DNA from: Chryseosolibacter sp049791675
Lineage (GTDB): Bacteria; Bacteroidota; Bacteroidia; Cytophagales; Cyclobacteriaceae
Assembly (NCBI GenBank): GCA_049791675.1
Contig: JBARAD010000062.1
Location: 1-64,000, forward strand
DNA length: 64,000 bases
Direction: 5' to 3'
The translations under genes were made by a program, and so were the position numbers. Below, piece after piece: positions 45,093 to 54,332 of the stretch (the first letter of the stretch is position 1; each line of letters begins with the position of its first letter). The notes under the pieces were generated by a model. The model worked only from the letters and a program-made list of their open reading frames with translations. It was not told where the DNA came from and did not search any database.

Positions 45093-45839
45093 TTATACGA
45101 GTTTGGAAATAATGGCATTGGCCGGCGACACCCAGCCGAATTTCATGTTGAAGTTCTTTAAGGTGGCTGCATGCAGATCGGGGGCAAAGGAAGATACCGC
45201 GTCTTCCACCAGCGTTGTGCGAAAGCCGTGGTGAAAGGCTTCGCGCGCCGTCTCCTCCACGCATATCTGCGTCACGGTTCCGGTGACCACAACGGAGTTA
45301 AGCCCAAATGAGCGGATGATCTTTTCAAGAGGCGTATCGTGGAATGCGCCGTATCCATATTTTTCTATGATGATATCCTGGTCGGCCGGCTTCAATTCAT
45401 CGATGATATCCGTGCATTGGCGTTTTGCACCAATATCGCTGTAGTGACGTTCATGCCCCTTCCAACAGCATTTTGTCGGCGGCGCGCACTGCGGTGACCA
45501 GTCCCACAATAAATAATAATGAGGATGTGAAAGGAATTTCGTGTAAACGATGGGAAGGCTGCGTTTACGGAAAGCCTGTATCAAAGCCTGATTGCTGCGA
45601 ATGGTATCGCGCGCCGTGGGCACCTCCAGCGGAGCGCCTACACGCACGAAGTCATTCTGCATGTCTACAATGATCAATGCGGACTTCCTCCAATGCTCTC
45701 CTTTGTCGATCTCCTGTAAAGGGGCATCGGCATTTTCACGTGCGCTTGCGCCCTGGGCGGAAGCGATGTGTGGCATGGCAAAAACGCCCGCTGTGCCCAA
45801 AGCCATTCTTTTGAGGGCCAGTTTACGGTTTATTTTCAT
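45093..45839 (-). CDS. Isochorismatase-like cysteine hydrolase, with export signal
   Basis: A 248-aa member of the isochorismatase/nicotinamidase superfamily. Catalytic elements are Asp in ALIIVDMQNDFV (about residue 59), the basic/aromatic region IIEKYGYGAFHDTPL, and nucleophile Cys in TGTVTQICVEETAREA (about residue 190). An N-terminal extension, KRMALGTAGVFAMPHIASAQ, looks like a Sec or Tat-like export signal, unusual for this mostly cytoplasmic family. It is transcribed with the downstream amidohydrolase gene. Amide hydrolysis is likely, the substrate unknown. Confidence 0.85.
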   Translation of the reverse strand: MKINRKLALKRMALGTAGVFAMPHIASAQGASARENADAPLQEIDKGEHWRKSALIIVDMQNDFVRVGAPLEVPTARDTIRSNQALIQAFRKRSLPIVYTKFLSHPHYYLLWDWSPQCAPPTKCCWKGHERHYSDIGAKRQCTDIIDELKPADQDIIIEKYGYGAFHDTPLEKIIRSFGLNSVVVTGTVTQICVEETAREAFHHGFRTTLVEDAVSSFAPDLHAATLKNFNMKFGWVSPANAIISKLV

Positions 45840-45942
45840 GAATATGTCTGGCGAATCCGTTTTCCGCTTGCGATATGCGATCGAGGGTTGTGATTCGCGT
45901 TCAATTGGTTATTTTTAGTATCGTTTTCCGGTCTCCAAAAAT

Positions 45943-45970
45943 TTCAAATAATTTATCAATAATATTTGAA
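45943..45970. promoter_or_regulatory. Inverted repeat in a divergent promoter region
   Basis: ttcaaata (45943-45950) and tatttgaa (45963-45970) form perfect 8-bp inverted arms around 12 bp. The site is about midway in the 257-bp gap between the divergent isochorismatase-like and acetylxylan-esterase-like genes, where a shared operator is plausible. In A/T-rich DNA chance cannot be excluded. Confidence 0.35.
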
Positions 45971-46096
45971 TAAGGAAAAGCAAGGGGTCGGAATCACTAC
46001 CGCTTATATAAATCTTTGAACATCAATGACCCCTGTTTTAATAAAGGATCTATTTCAATACGCTCAGCCGGTGACCGTTGATTAAATTTACCTCAT

Positions 46097-47284
46097 ATGA
46101 ACCATACACTGAAAGCTTTTCTTTTCCTGGTTCCCATCACCTTCATCACCCGAACTTCATTCGCGCAGTCGGGAGCGTTGTGTCAGGGACACTATTACAC
46201 AGAACAGCAGGGAGCTGACAAACTCCTGTCACTCACCCGACGATTATCGAACGCTACCGATTGGGAAGCGCATGCTGACAGCATCCGGGCAACCGTGAGA
46301 AAAGGAATGGAACTGAATGTTCTTCCTGCACAGACTCCGCTTCATCCAAGGTATCGTAACAAGAAAGTTTTAGATGGCTATACCGTGGAATCGGTGGTCT
46401 TTGAAAGCCTTCCCGGTTTTTTCGTCACGGGAAATCTGTATAAACCCGCGGGCAAACTGAAAAAGAAATCCCTTGCTGTGATCCTTTCTCCGCATGGCCA
46501 TTTTCCGGACGAGCATGATTATGCGCGGTTCAGAAAAGACATGCAGATCCGTTGCGCGGCGATGGCCCGTATGGGGGCTATGGTCTTTGCCTATGATATG
46601 GTGGGCTGGGGAGAGAGCGCTCAGGTATCCCACAATGATCCCAGGACACTTCTATTCCAGACATTGAACGGGATCCGGACAATCGATTTCTTACTTAGCC
46701 TGCCGGAAGCCGACCCGGAAAGGATCGCAGTCACGGGTGCGTCGGGAGGTGGAACGCAAACTTTTATGCTGGCGGCATTGGATGAAAGGGTTAAAGTTTC
46801 AGTACCTGTGGTGATGGTTTCCGCGCACTTTTTCGGAGGCTGTGTATGTGAGAGCGGTATGCCAGTGCACAGGAACGGAAATGCGGTATACACCAATGCG
46901 GAAATAGCGTGCGTCGTTGCGCCGAAACCCATGCTATGGGTTTCGGATGGTAATGATTGGACAAAAAACAATCAAAGCGTTGAATATCCATTTGCCAAAC
47001 ACATCTATAACCTCTACGACAAAGAGTCTATGGTCGAGAGCGTTCATCTCGAGACCGAAGGTCACGATTACGGAAAAAATAAGCGGGCACCCGTTTATCC
47101 ATTCCTGGCAAAACATCTCGGCCTGGACCTTTCGAAGATCAAAGACGCGAAGGGCAATATCAGCGAAGATTTTGTCTCCATACTCAGCCGGAAGGATCTG
47201 TCCTACTTCACAGAAAAGGAACTTGCTTCCTTGCAGAAACCGGATGTGTACGACATTTTTTTGAAAGCGAAAGCAGGAAAATAG
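46097..47284 (+). CDS. Alpha/beta hydrolase, acetylxylan esterase-like, exported
   Basis: A 395-aa hydrolase with a signal peptide (FLVPITFITRTSFAQ). The oxyanion region is AVILSPHGHFPD (about residues 130-141), the nucleophile motif GASGGGTQTFMLAAL (about 213-227), and the catalytic His is in HLETEGHDYGKNK (about 320). It resembles the large Bacteroidota family annotated as acetylxylan esterase or dienelactone-hydrolase-like. Its position near SusC/SusD supports ester removal from a polymer, but the substrate is inferred. It ends at a perfect inverted repeat shared with the convergent SusD gene. Confidence 0.85.
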   Translation: MNHTLKAFLFLVPITFITRTSFAQSGALCQGHYYTEQQGADKLLSLTRRLSNATDWEAHADSIRATVRKGMELNVLPAQTPLHPRYRNKKVLDGYTVESVVFESLPGFFVTGNLYKPAGKLKKKSLAVILSPHGHFPDEHDYARFRKDMQIRCAAMARMGAMVFAYDMVGWGESAQVSHNDPRTLLFQTLNGIRTIDFLLSLPEADPERIAVTGASGGGTQTFMLAALDERVKVSVPVVMVSAHFFGGCVCESGMPVHRNGNAVYTNAEIACVVAPKPMLWVSDGNDWTKNNQSVEYPFAKHIYNLYDKESMVESVHLETEGHDYGKNKRAPVYPFLAKHLGLDLSKIKDAKGNISEDFVSILSRKDLSYFTEKELASLQKPDVYDIFLKAKAGK

Positions 47285-47338
47285 GTTGTTGGTTATTGGT
47301 TTTGCTGAACATACAACGAAAACCAATAACCAACAACC
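47284..47338. repeat. Perfect 20-bp inverted repeat built from heptamers
   Basis: The left arm (47284-47303) reads as ggttgtt-ggttatt-ggtttt, and the right arm (47319-47338) is its exact reverse complement; the loop is 15 nt. It begins on the last base of the esterase gene's stop and ends 7 bp before the SusD gene's stop, so it can act as a bidirectional terminator. Its 7-bp internal period links it to the other arrays. Confidence 0.92.
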
Positions 47339-47344
47339 CGAATT

Positions 47345-48799
47345 TTAGCCGCCTGCGGGAGTGGCGTAGCCCGGATTTTGTTCCAGCTTCTTATTGAGCC
47401 TCAGATCCGTCTGCGGGATGGGCCAGAGATAATCATTTTCATCGCAATTCGGCTGATATGCAGGAATGGTCATATCACACAAGATCCGTTTACGGACCAG
47501 GTCGTGCCACCTGTCGAACTCAAAGCAGAATTCAAGATTTCTTTGCTGGATCACCGCTGCGTCAAAGGCAGCCTGCGACATGCCCGTCGTCAGGAGGGGA
47601 TCCGCAGCATTCGGCGCATAATCGTTGGCGCGGTCGATGATCTGGTTGACAGCATCCACAGCGGCCTGAGTAGGCCCTCCGTTGACCATATTTTCCGCTT
47701 CGGCAAAAATCAGCAACGCATCTGCAAACCGGAGGATCGGTATGTTCTGAACAGAGCGGTATCTTTCCTGATTTTCCCTTGAATCATAGAGAAATTTCTT
47801 GACGTACGGCGTTGTTCCGTCAAATGTCGTGTAGGGATTTCCCTCCCAATCCTCCAGCAGCAGGTAAGCATCTTTTCGCGGCTCGGCAGGATAATTTTCT
47901 CCCCAGGCCTTGTCAGCTTTAAAGTCACCCCATCCATCGGCCATGGATCCGGGCAACCATATCTGCGGTGGCGTTGAGTTATCATCCTCGGAAGCATTGA
48001 AGCTGAACATCATCTCCGGGCCATAAGCGTTTTCGAGGGCAAACACCTTATCGACATCGGTAACAAGTGTATACTCGCCATCATCCATCACATCAGCAGC
48101 CATGTCCCGGGCTTTGGCGTAGTAAGTGGCATTGTTCAGTGGCGCGGTGGCCATTGTGATATAGACTTTGGCCAGTAAAGTTTTTGCCGCTCCCTTTGCC
48201 GGCCGGCCCTGTGTATCGTCCGACCAGCTGTCAGGAAGATACTGCGTGGCAAACAGAAGGTCACTTTCAATGAGGGCGTAAACATCCGCAATCGGTGCCC
48301 TGACAATTTCGTCAGTAACCACATTCGTTTCTTCCGTGATAAGGGGTACACCGCCAAACAACCTCACGAGATTGAAATAATTGAAACCGCGGAGAAATCT
48401 GGCTTGTGCCATCAACTCATCCTTCTGCTCCTGCGTGGCGGTAGTCCCCAATCTGTCATCGATCAGCGCTTTGATCGCAGGGTTCAGGTCTGCGATGGCG
48501 CGGTAATGGGCGTTCCATAGATCACTGCCGTGATCATCAGACAGCACGAGATTGCCACCATACATCTGGTCATCGTTGGCAAATATCCAGTGGCCATATG
48601 AGTAACCGCTCCATTCACTGTAAAGCCGCGACATGGCACTGGCGAAGGATGATTCTATCTGCCCCGGATTATTGTAGAAATTAGACGGTCCGGTAAAGTC
48701 CTTGGGCGTTTCATCCAACTCCACACAGGCGGAGTTCATCAGCATGAGTACGCCAAAGGTCAGCGCCAGGTTTTTTATCTTAACTAATCTATTATTCAT
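47345..48799 (-). CDS. SusD/RagB family glycan-binding lipoprotein
   Basis: Outer membrane nutrient-binding partner of the SusC-type transporter, 484 aa. A lipobox (MNSAC, Cys about residue 25) is followed by the SusD alpha-helical core (GSDLWNAHYRAIADLNPAIKAL, ELMAQARFLRGFNYFNLVRLFGGVPLI, RPAKGAAKTLLAKVYI) and the C-terminal region (LRFADALLIFAEAENM, VIQQRNLEFCFEFDRWHDLVRK). It lies 24 bp downstream of the SusC gene, as usual. The ligand is unknown. Confidence 0.95.
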   Translation of the reverse strand: MNNRLVKIKNLALTFGVLMLMNSACVELDETPKDFTGPSNFYNNPGQIESSFASAMSRLYSEWSGYSYGHWIFANDDQMYGGNLVLSDDHGSDLWNAHYRAIADLNPAIKALIDDRLGTTATQEQKDELMAQARFLRGFNYFNLVRLFGGVPLITEETNVVTDEIVRAPIADVYALIESDLLFATQYLPDSWSDDTQGRPAKGAAKTLLAKVYITMATAPLNNATYYAKARDMAADVMDDGEYTLVTDVDKVFALENAYGPEMMFSFNASEDDNSTPPQIWLPGSMADGWGDFKADKAWGENYPAEPRKDAYLLLEDWEGNPYTTFDGTTPYVKKFLYDSRENQERYRSVQNIPILRFADALLIFAEAENMVNGGPTQAAVDAVNQIIDRANDYAPNAADPLLTTGMSQAAFDAAVIQQRNLEFCFEFDRWHDLVRKRILCDMTIPAYQPNCDENDYLWPIPQTDLRLNKKLEQNPGYATPAGG

Positions 48800-48823
48800 G
48801 GATATAGTGTTTTAATAGTCGCA

Positions 48824-51800
48824 TCAAAAAGTTAATTCCGCCCCGATCGTGAAAGTTTTGGCCGGAGGATATACACTCAAATCAACGCCGATCACCGCAT
48901 CGTTGTAGGTGAACGCGGCAACCTCCGGATCATAACCGGTATAATCAGTGATTGTAAAAATATTGGTTCCACTCACGAACAACCTTACCTTTTGAAATCC
49001 TATCGACCTCACCATTGACGGGGTCAGGCTATAGGCGAGGGTGGCTGTCTTCAATCGGATGAAGGAAGCGTCTTCCACCCATTGAGAGGTTGCTCCACTG
49101 TTGTTGCCGAAGTTTACCTTGTTCACCAGCTGTTGGTCTTCCCTGTATTGTCCGTCAATCATGCCGGGAACATTCGTATCCTGGTTTTGCGGCGTCCATG
49201 CATCCAGCAATACCGGACTCGTACCTTCCCAGAACGACTCGCGCCGGATCCTCATGGTATTGAACAGGTCGACGTCCTGATATCCCATGAACATGAACGA
49301 TAGGTCAAAGCCCTTGAAGGAAAACTGGTTCGTCCAACCCCATGTAAACTTTGGATATCCGTTTCCGATCGTCGTTCTGTCATCGTTGTCGATGTCTCCA
49401 TCGTCGTCAAGATCCAGATAACGAGCGTCGCCGGGAAGCTGTCCATAACTGCGTGCTTCCTCCTCCTGGTCTGTTCCCCAGATGCCGAGGAATTTCCAGC
49501 CATTCATCAGTCCAAAGGATTCACCCACCTCCAGGAACATAAAATTGCTTCCCAGGCTGTATCCTCCTGTCGAAGGCCGGTAACCGATTCTCTTATTAGG
49601 TCCCAGGTCCAGTATCTTGTTTCTGTTTGCGGTGAAGTTTATTGACGTGTTCCAGCTGAAGTCTCCGACGATAGGATCGCCGCCGATCAGGATCTCGATG
49701 CCTTTGTTTTCGATGGATCCGATGTTATCGATGATACTGCTGACGCCCACATATCCGGGTAGTTCCCGGGGCATCAGCAAATCTTCAGTCACTTTTTTGT
49801 ACCAGTCGATGGTGGATGTTAACCGTCCGTTGAACAATGAAATGTCGGCGCCGATGTTGGTCTGGGCAGTAGACTCCCATTTCAGGTTGGGATTCGCGAG
49901 GCCGCCGATTCCGAAACCAATATCGGTAGTAGCCTGACCGTTGTAGGGATAATTATTTTCCCACTGGTTGGAAGATAACCTTGCCAGCGACTGATAAGGG
50001 CTGATACCCTGGTTACCCGTCAGACCATAACTTGCACGAAGTTTCAGCTCGGTGAACAGATCGGAATCTTTCAAAAAGCTCTCTTCAGATATTCTCCACG
50101 CCACAGAACCGGATGGGAAATAGCCCCATTTATTTTCTGCACCGAATACAGAAGAGCCATCTGCCCGGTAAGTGAAGGTCGCCATGTACTTTTCAGACAG
50201 CACATAATTGATACGGCCAAGATAGGAAAGAAGCGCTCTCTCGGTATGGAAGGAGCTGGCCACAAGCGTGCTGGCCCCACTGATATTATCATAACCCAAC
50301 TGGTCTACAAGGAAGCCTTTTCCTTCCAGGTTGGAACCTATAGACTCTTCGGAGATTTGTTCTACAACACCGGTAAATGTGACGTGATGTTGATCATTGA
50401 AGGTGTTATCGTAGGTAAGGATATTGGAGTTCTGATACCGTTCGAATTTGGATTCATTGACATGTCCCCAGCCGTTGTTTTGAAGCCCGGGCATGGTTTT
50501 GCTGTTGTAATAATCCCGGAAATACCGGTTTGTAAACAACGCACCGCCGGTGACTTTGAAACTCAGGCCCTTGAGGAGTTTGAAATTCAGAAACAGGTTA
50601 GCATTGTTCCTGTACGTGGGATTATCGATAATGGGTTCGACGGCGGAGGCCACAGGATTCCAGGTGTCATTGGCTGCATACCCGGAACGATGCACCCAGT
50701 AGGAACCATTTTCAGCATATACAGGTTCCGTCGGCGCCCAGCGCGGGGCATTGTTCACTACCTGGGATACGAAGCCCACTTCATCGCGGAAGGAGGGTGA
50801 CTTGTACGTTTCTTTGGTGAATGCATAATTGAGTCCGAAGTCCACCCATTTGGTGATATCCGCGGCAAGATTGGTTCGTAACGAGGAGCGCGTATAGCCA
50901 GAACTCAATAATATTCCTGTATGATCAAGATAGTTTCCGGATACCATGTACTTCAGCTTGTCTGTTGCTCCGCTGATGGCGAGCTGATAGTTCTGCATGA
51001 CACCCGTTTCATACACTTCATCCTGCCAGTCCGTTCCGCCGTTTCTTTCCCAGTTGGCAATTTCGGCGTCCGTAAATTGTGGTGTGGGAACATTTCCATC
51101 GCCTGTCTGGGTCATTCTGAATTTATTGAATTGCGTGGCGAAAGTAGCCGCATCCATCACGGGAAGCTTGCGGGCCAACTTCTGAAAGCCAATATTATAA
51201 CCTGCATCGATGACGGGTTTTCCCTGCCTGCCAAGTTTGGTGGTGATCAGGATCACACCATTGGCGCCGCGCGATCCGTAAATCGCAGTGGCGGAAGCAT
51301 CTTTCAGGATCTCCATGGATGCAATATCCTGTGGATTCAATGAGTTCAGATTACCGCCCTGAAGACCATCGATCACGACCAGTGGTTCATTCCCTCCGTT
51401 GATCGAATTCAGACCGCGGATACGGATCATGGTGTTCCCGCCGGGAGATCCATCTGTATTCAGTACATACACACCGGAGGAGCGTCCCTGTAAAGCCTGG
51501 TCTACCCGTGCCATCGGAAAGGCAGCGATATCGTCTACTTTAATGGAGGTCACGGCTCCGGTCAGGTCTGTCTTCTTCTGCGTACCATAACCTACCACGA
51601 CCACTTCCCCCAGTGACACAACATCCTCTACCATGGAAATATTCACAATAGATCTACCGTTGACTGCCATTTCCTGGCTGGTATATCCGATGAAGGAAAA
51701 CACCAGGGTTGCATCTTCATTGGAAACAGTCAGGGAATAGGCGCCCTCCGTATCAGTAACCGTACCGTTGGTAGTTCCTTTTTCCAGCACGCTTACCCCG

Positions 51801-52009
51801 GGAAGCGGGTCGCCCGTATCAGACGTTACCTTGCCGGTAATTCTAAAAGCGTAAGCGTTTGGGGCCTCTGAAACAGGGTCCGTCCCGGTGTCTGCACCAT
51901 ACACAGGACAAATGAGTGCACTAAAAAAAGCGAATAGCAAGGCCAGTGTACGCCTCTTGATTGCCATTGCCTTTAGCCCACCGCGGGTGTGAAGTAGAAA
52001 TCTTTCCAT
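48824..52009 (-). CDS. SusC/RagA family TonB-linked outer membrane transporter
   Basis: A TonB-dependent importer of 1061 aa. Order of parts: signal peptide (LALLFAFFSALICPVYG); an N-terminal carboxypeptidase-D-like domain (ITGKVTSDTGDPLPGVSVLEKG, about residues 56-130); a TonB-box/plug region (EVVVVGYGTQKKTDLTGAV, then SGVYVLNTDGSPG and ILKDASATAIYGSRGANGV); and a 22-strand barrel ending in aromatic F (IGAELTF). The first Met at 52009 or that at 51967 may start translation. With SusD it forms the lidded uptake complex of the locus. Confidence 0.95.
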   Translation of the reverse strand: MERFLLHTRGGLKAMAIKRRTLALLFAFFSALICPVYGADTGTDPVSEAPNAYAFRITGKVTSDTGDPLPGVSVLEKGTTNGTVTDTEGAYSLTVSNEDATLVFSFIGYTSQEMAVNGRSIVNISMVEDVVSLGEVVVVGYGTQKKTDLTGAVTSIKVDDIAAFPMARVDQALQGRSSGVYVLNTDGSPGGNTMIRIRGLNSINGGNEPLVVIDGLQGGNLNSLNPQDIASMEILKDASATAIYGSRGANGVILITTKLGRQGKPVIDAGYNIGFQKLARKLPVMDAATFATQFNKFRMTQTGDGNVPTPQFTDAEIANWERNGGTDWQDEVYETGVMQNYQLAISGATDKLKYMVSGNYLDHTGILLSSGYTRSSLRTNLAADITKWVDFGLNYAFTKETYKSPSFRDEVGFVSQVVNNAPRWAPTEPVYAENGSYWVHRSGYAANDTWNPVASAVEPIIDNPTYRNNANLFLNFKLLKGLSFKVTGGALFTNRYFRDYYNSKTMPGLQNNGWGHVNESKFERYQNSNILTYDNTFNDQHHVTFTGVVEQISEESIGSNLEGKGFLVDQLGYDNISGASTLVASSFHTERALLSYLGRINYVLSEKYMATFTYRADGSSVFGAENKWGYFPSGSVAWRISEESFLKDSDLFTELKLRASYGLTGNQGISPYQSLARLSSNQWENNYPYNGQATTDIGFGIGGLANPNLKWESTAQTNIGADISLFNGRLTSTIDWYKKVTEDLLMPRELPGYVGVSSIIDNIGSIENKGIEILIGGDPIVGDFSWNTSINFTANRNKILDLGPNKRIGYRPSTGGYSLGSNFMFLEVGESFGLMNGWKFLGIWGTDQEEEARSYGQLPGDARYLDLDDDGDIDNDDRTTIGNGYPKFTWGWTNQFSFKGFDLSFMFMGYQDVDLFNTMRIRRESFWEGTSPVLLDAWTPQNQDTNVPGMIDGQYREDQQLVNKVNFGNNSGATSQWVEDASFIRLKTATLAYSLTPSMVRSIGFQKVRLFVSGTNIFTITDYTGYDPEVAAFTYNDAVIGVDLSVYPPAKTFTIGAELTF

Positions 52010-52149
52010 AGAGTTTATTTTAAGGCGCAGGTCTTTTTAGGGAGGAATGCAGGTAGAAAAAAACGTGCTTGCGTAAGCTCCTTCACAAAAAGGACAACCC
52101 TTACACAATCAGCTCTTCAGCGAACCCATCAAACCTTTCGTGTGCCTAA

Positions 52150-52566
52150 GATAGCGCTTTATTCTATTTTACAAAATATGGAAATAGCGAAATTTTATAT
52201 GGGGTTTGCCGCGAAAAGGCGTACGCATGCGATCCGGTCATCGCGGAAGTGTCACTTTTGGTTGAAATTCCATACAGCCGGCCCTGGCGATCTCTGGACG
52301 GACAGAATTATCTGTCAAATGGAACCACGCAGCAACCCGACCTGGACGGGCAGGTTTCTTCGATTCGTTTTGAACTCCTGCGGGAAGGACTTGAGGACTA
52401 CGAATATTTATGGATGCTGAATGAAGCGGGAGACAAAGAATTTGCAGACGAGCAAGTGCGAAATCTCGTCATTGATGTGAGCTCATTCTCGCGTAACGTC
52501 GATCCATTGTATCTGACGCGTAAGACAATGGCACTGCGTCTCGAAAAGCTGGCCGGAAAAAAGTAG
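52150..52566 (+). pseudogene. C-terminal remnant of a DUF4091-type glycoside hydrolase-like gene
   Basis: An open frame without a good start codon, from just after a stop at 52147-52149 to 52566. The translated segment from about 52345 (SSIRFELLREGLEDYEYLWM) matches the conserved end of DUF4091/GH123-like proteins, where an IR-x-E-x-x-R-x-G-x-x-DYEY motif is typical. It is followed by a plausible C-terminal helix ending in K-K-stop. The catalytic bulk of the gene is absent; upstream lies the SusC promoter region. It is probably a degraded leftover of a locus rearrangement. Confidence 0.6.
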
Positions 52567-52579
52567 TTTCGCACTTCCT

Positions 52580-54250
52580 TTATTTCAAGATCTTGATGCG
52601 ATTTCCTTTTGACTGGTCAATCCGAAGTATCCCTCCCCTGGGCAGCGACTGCCACGACCATCCTTCCGTGTCGTGCGCGTCAGTCCTGGCAAGTTCCTGA
52701 CCATTTACCAGCACCTGCGACGGCTTCGAAGTGAGCCGGAAAATTTCTTTTGATGAAGCATCATATACGTCATACTCAATCACCCCGGCGCGGTATACAA
52801 TTCGCCGTACGATCGACGAAGTACGGAGCAGGTGATCCGCACTGTCGGGTGCCAGCTGTGGTGCAGCGGCCATGGCGCGGAGATAATGGCGCATGTAATC
52901 GCCATAGCCATCCGTCATCCAGATGGCATTTGTCGGATAGAAATTCTTGCCATCGGTGTCGACCATGTATGTAGCCCAGTTTAATTGTCTCACGGCATTG
53001 CGGACGTATGTTGTATCGCCCGTTTTTTCCCAATACATCAGGTCCATCGAAGCTTGCCGGGAAGTGTGGCTGTTACCAGGAACACGGTACGCCGTCTGTT
53101 CATCGATCACAACAACGCCATACTTTGCGTACTGATCATTCCCCAGCTCGTCGTACACCCAATCAAAGATGCCTTTCACCGTTTGCCTCCACTGAGGATC
53201 CAGATGTGGATTCTCCAGGAGGAACATCGCAAAGGTGACCGCATTGATCTGTGTATCGGACCAGCGGGGTACATCTTCAAAGAAAGGTCCCCACTTGTTG
53301 GTCTTTACAGGATAGGCCATGAACCAGTCGAATGTCAGGTCAAAGGCTCTTTTGTACGCCGCTGTATTCCCCTTCTGCAGGTCGATCAGTTCGCGGAAGA
53401 GATTCAGCGTACCGGTAAAAAAGGTAGTGTACCCGGATCTTTTCTGTCCTGCTTTATTTTCCTCAACGTCCTTGTCCATCCCTTCATACCATGTTGCCTT
53501 TTCGATCAGGACACCCACTTCTCCTGTTTGCGCATTCACCTTAAAGGGCCAGGGCGAGTTGTCGGCGTCGCCAGGCTGCACGTTTGCTGCCAGCGTGTTC
53601 GCGATTTTGATCGCTGCTTCCAGGTATTTTTCGTCGCCGGTTTTTTTATAAAGATGCACCAACTCCATGCCGAACGAACCTGCCTTATCGGGTTGCGTGT
53701 AGCCCTTGCCGATGATCATGTCGCCGTCGTAGATACCGGACTCTACATCCATGTTATACGGGTAAGGAATATCGGGCCATTTGCTGTCGGCCGGCGAGCG
53801 CGAATGCGCCAGATAATAATCCGCGATATACTTCATGTTCGCGATCACCGATTCATCCCCGGTATAATTGTAGTAAAGGTCCCACGAAGAAAGCGCCATA
53901 TTGAGTTGATCTCCCCCAAGGCCGCGCTTATCGTGCTGTGGTTCCCAAACCTGGTGGTTCATGTAATACTGCATTCCATTCGAATCAACCTCCATGTTCT
54001 TCCAGAAATTCCATACCAGCGCCAGCACGTGGTCATAGGAGTCTCCGGGTTTCGCCGAATACCATGGCAGAATGTGGCCGTCAGGGTCTACCCGTACCGG
54101 ATGGTAAACGATGGTGTCTGCCACAACGGTATGGCTGTTCGAAGAGATAATATCTTCCTTCAGCCCGCGGTACTGCGGAGAGGACTGATCGGTACATCCA
54201 GTTGCCAACGCGGCGAAGAATATCAGCATGAATGCGGTTAACTTCCACAT
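52580..54250 (-). CDS. Lipoprotein with probable alpha/alpha-barrel fold, glycan-active candidate
   Basis: A 556-aa lipoprotein; the ATG at 54250 gives a clear signal with lipobox ALATGC (Cys about residue 19), so the longer frame to 54346 is rejected. The body is helical with regularly spaced W/Y/D motifs (YDHVLALVWNFWKNM, LNMALSSWDLYYNYTGDE, YLEAAIKIANTLAAN, ALDLTFDWFM-like, SHTSRQASMDLMYW). That resembles (alpha/alpha)6 toroid enzymes such as GH88/GH105 or C5-epimerase-like proteins. I cannot name the family with certainty. It is 82 bp downstream of the GH28-like gene on the same strand and probably acts on the same polymer. Confidence 0.7.
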   Translation of the reverse strand: MWKLTAFMLIFFAALATGCTDQSSPQYRGLKEDIISSNSHTVVADTIVYHPVRVDPDGHILPWYSAKPGDSYDHVLALVWNFWKNMEVDSNGMQYYMNHQVWEPQHDKRGLGGDQLNMALSSWDLYYNYTGDESVIANMKYIADYYLAHSRSPADSKWPDIPYPYNMDVESGIYDGDMIIGKGYTQPDKAGSFGMELVHLYKKTGDEKYLEAAIKIANTLAANVQPGDADNSPWPFKVNAQTGEVGVLIEKATWYEGMDKDVEENKAGQKRSGYTTFFTGTLNLFRELIDLQKGNTAAYKRAFDLTFDWFMAYPVKTNKWGPFFEDVPRWSDTQINAVTFAMFLLENPHLDPQWRQTVKGIFDWVYDELGNDQYAKYGVVVIDEQTAYRVPGNSHTSRQASMDLMYWEKTGDTTYVRNAVRQLNWATYMVDTDGKNFYPTNAIWMTDGYGDYMRHYLRAMAAAPQLAPDSADHLLRTSSIVRRIVYRAGVIEYDVYDASSKEIFRLTSKPSQVLVNGQELARTDAHDTEGWSWQSLPRGGILRIDQSKGNRIKILK

Positions 54251-54332
54251 TGACGGTCTGTTTTCCCGTTTCGACGGATGGTTGGTGTATTGTGTTGTGA
54301 TATGTGCCCGCATGGCTGATTCATTTCCCCGC

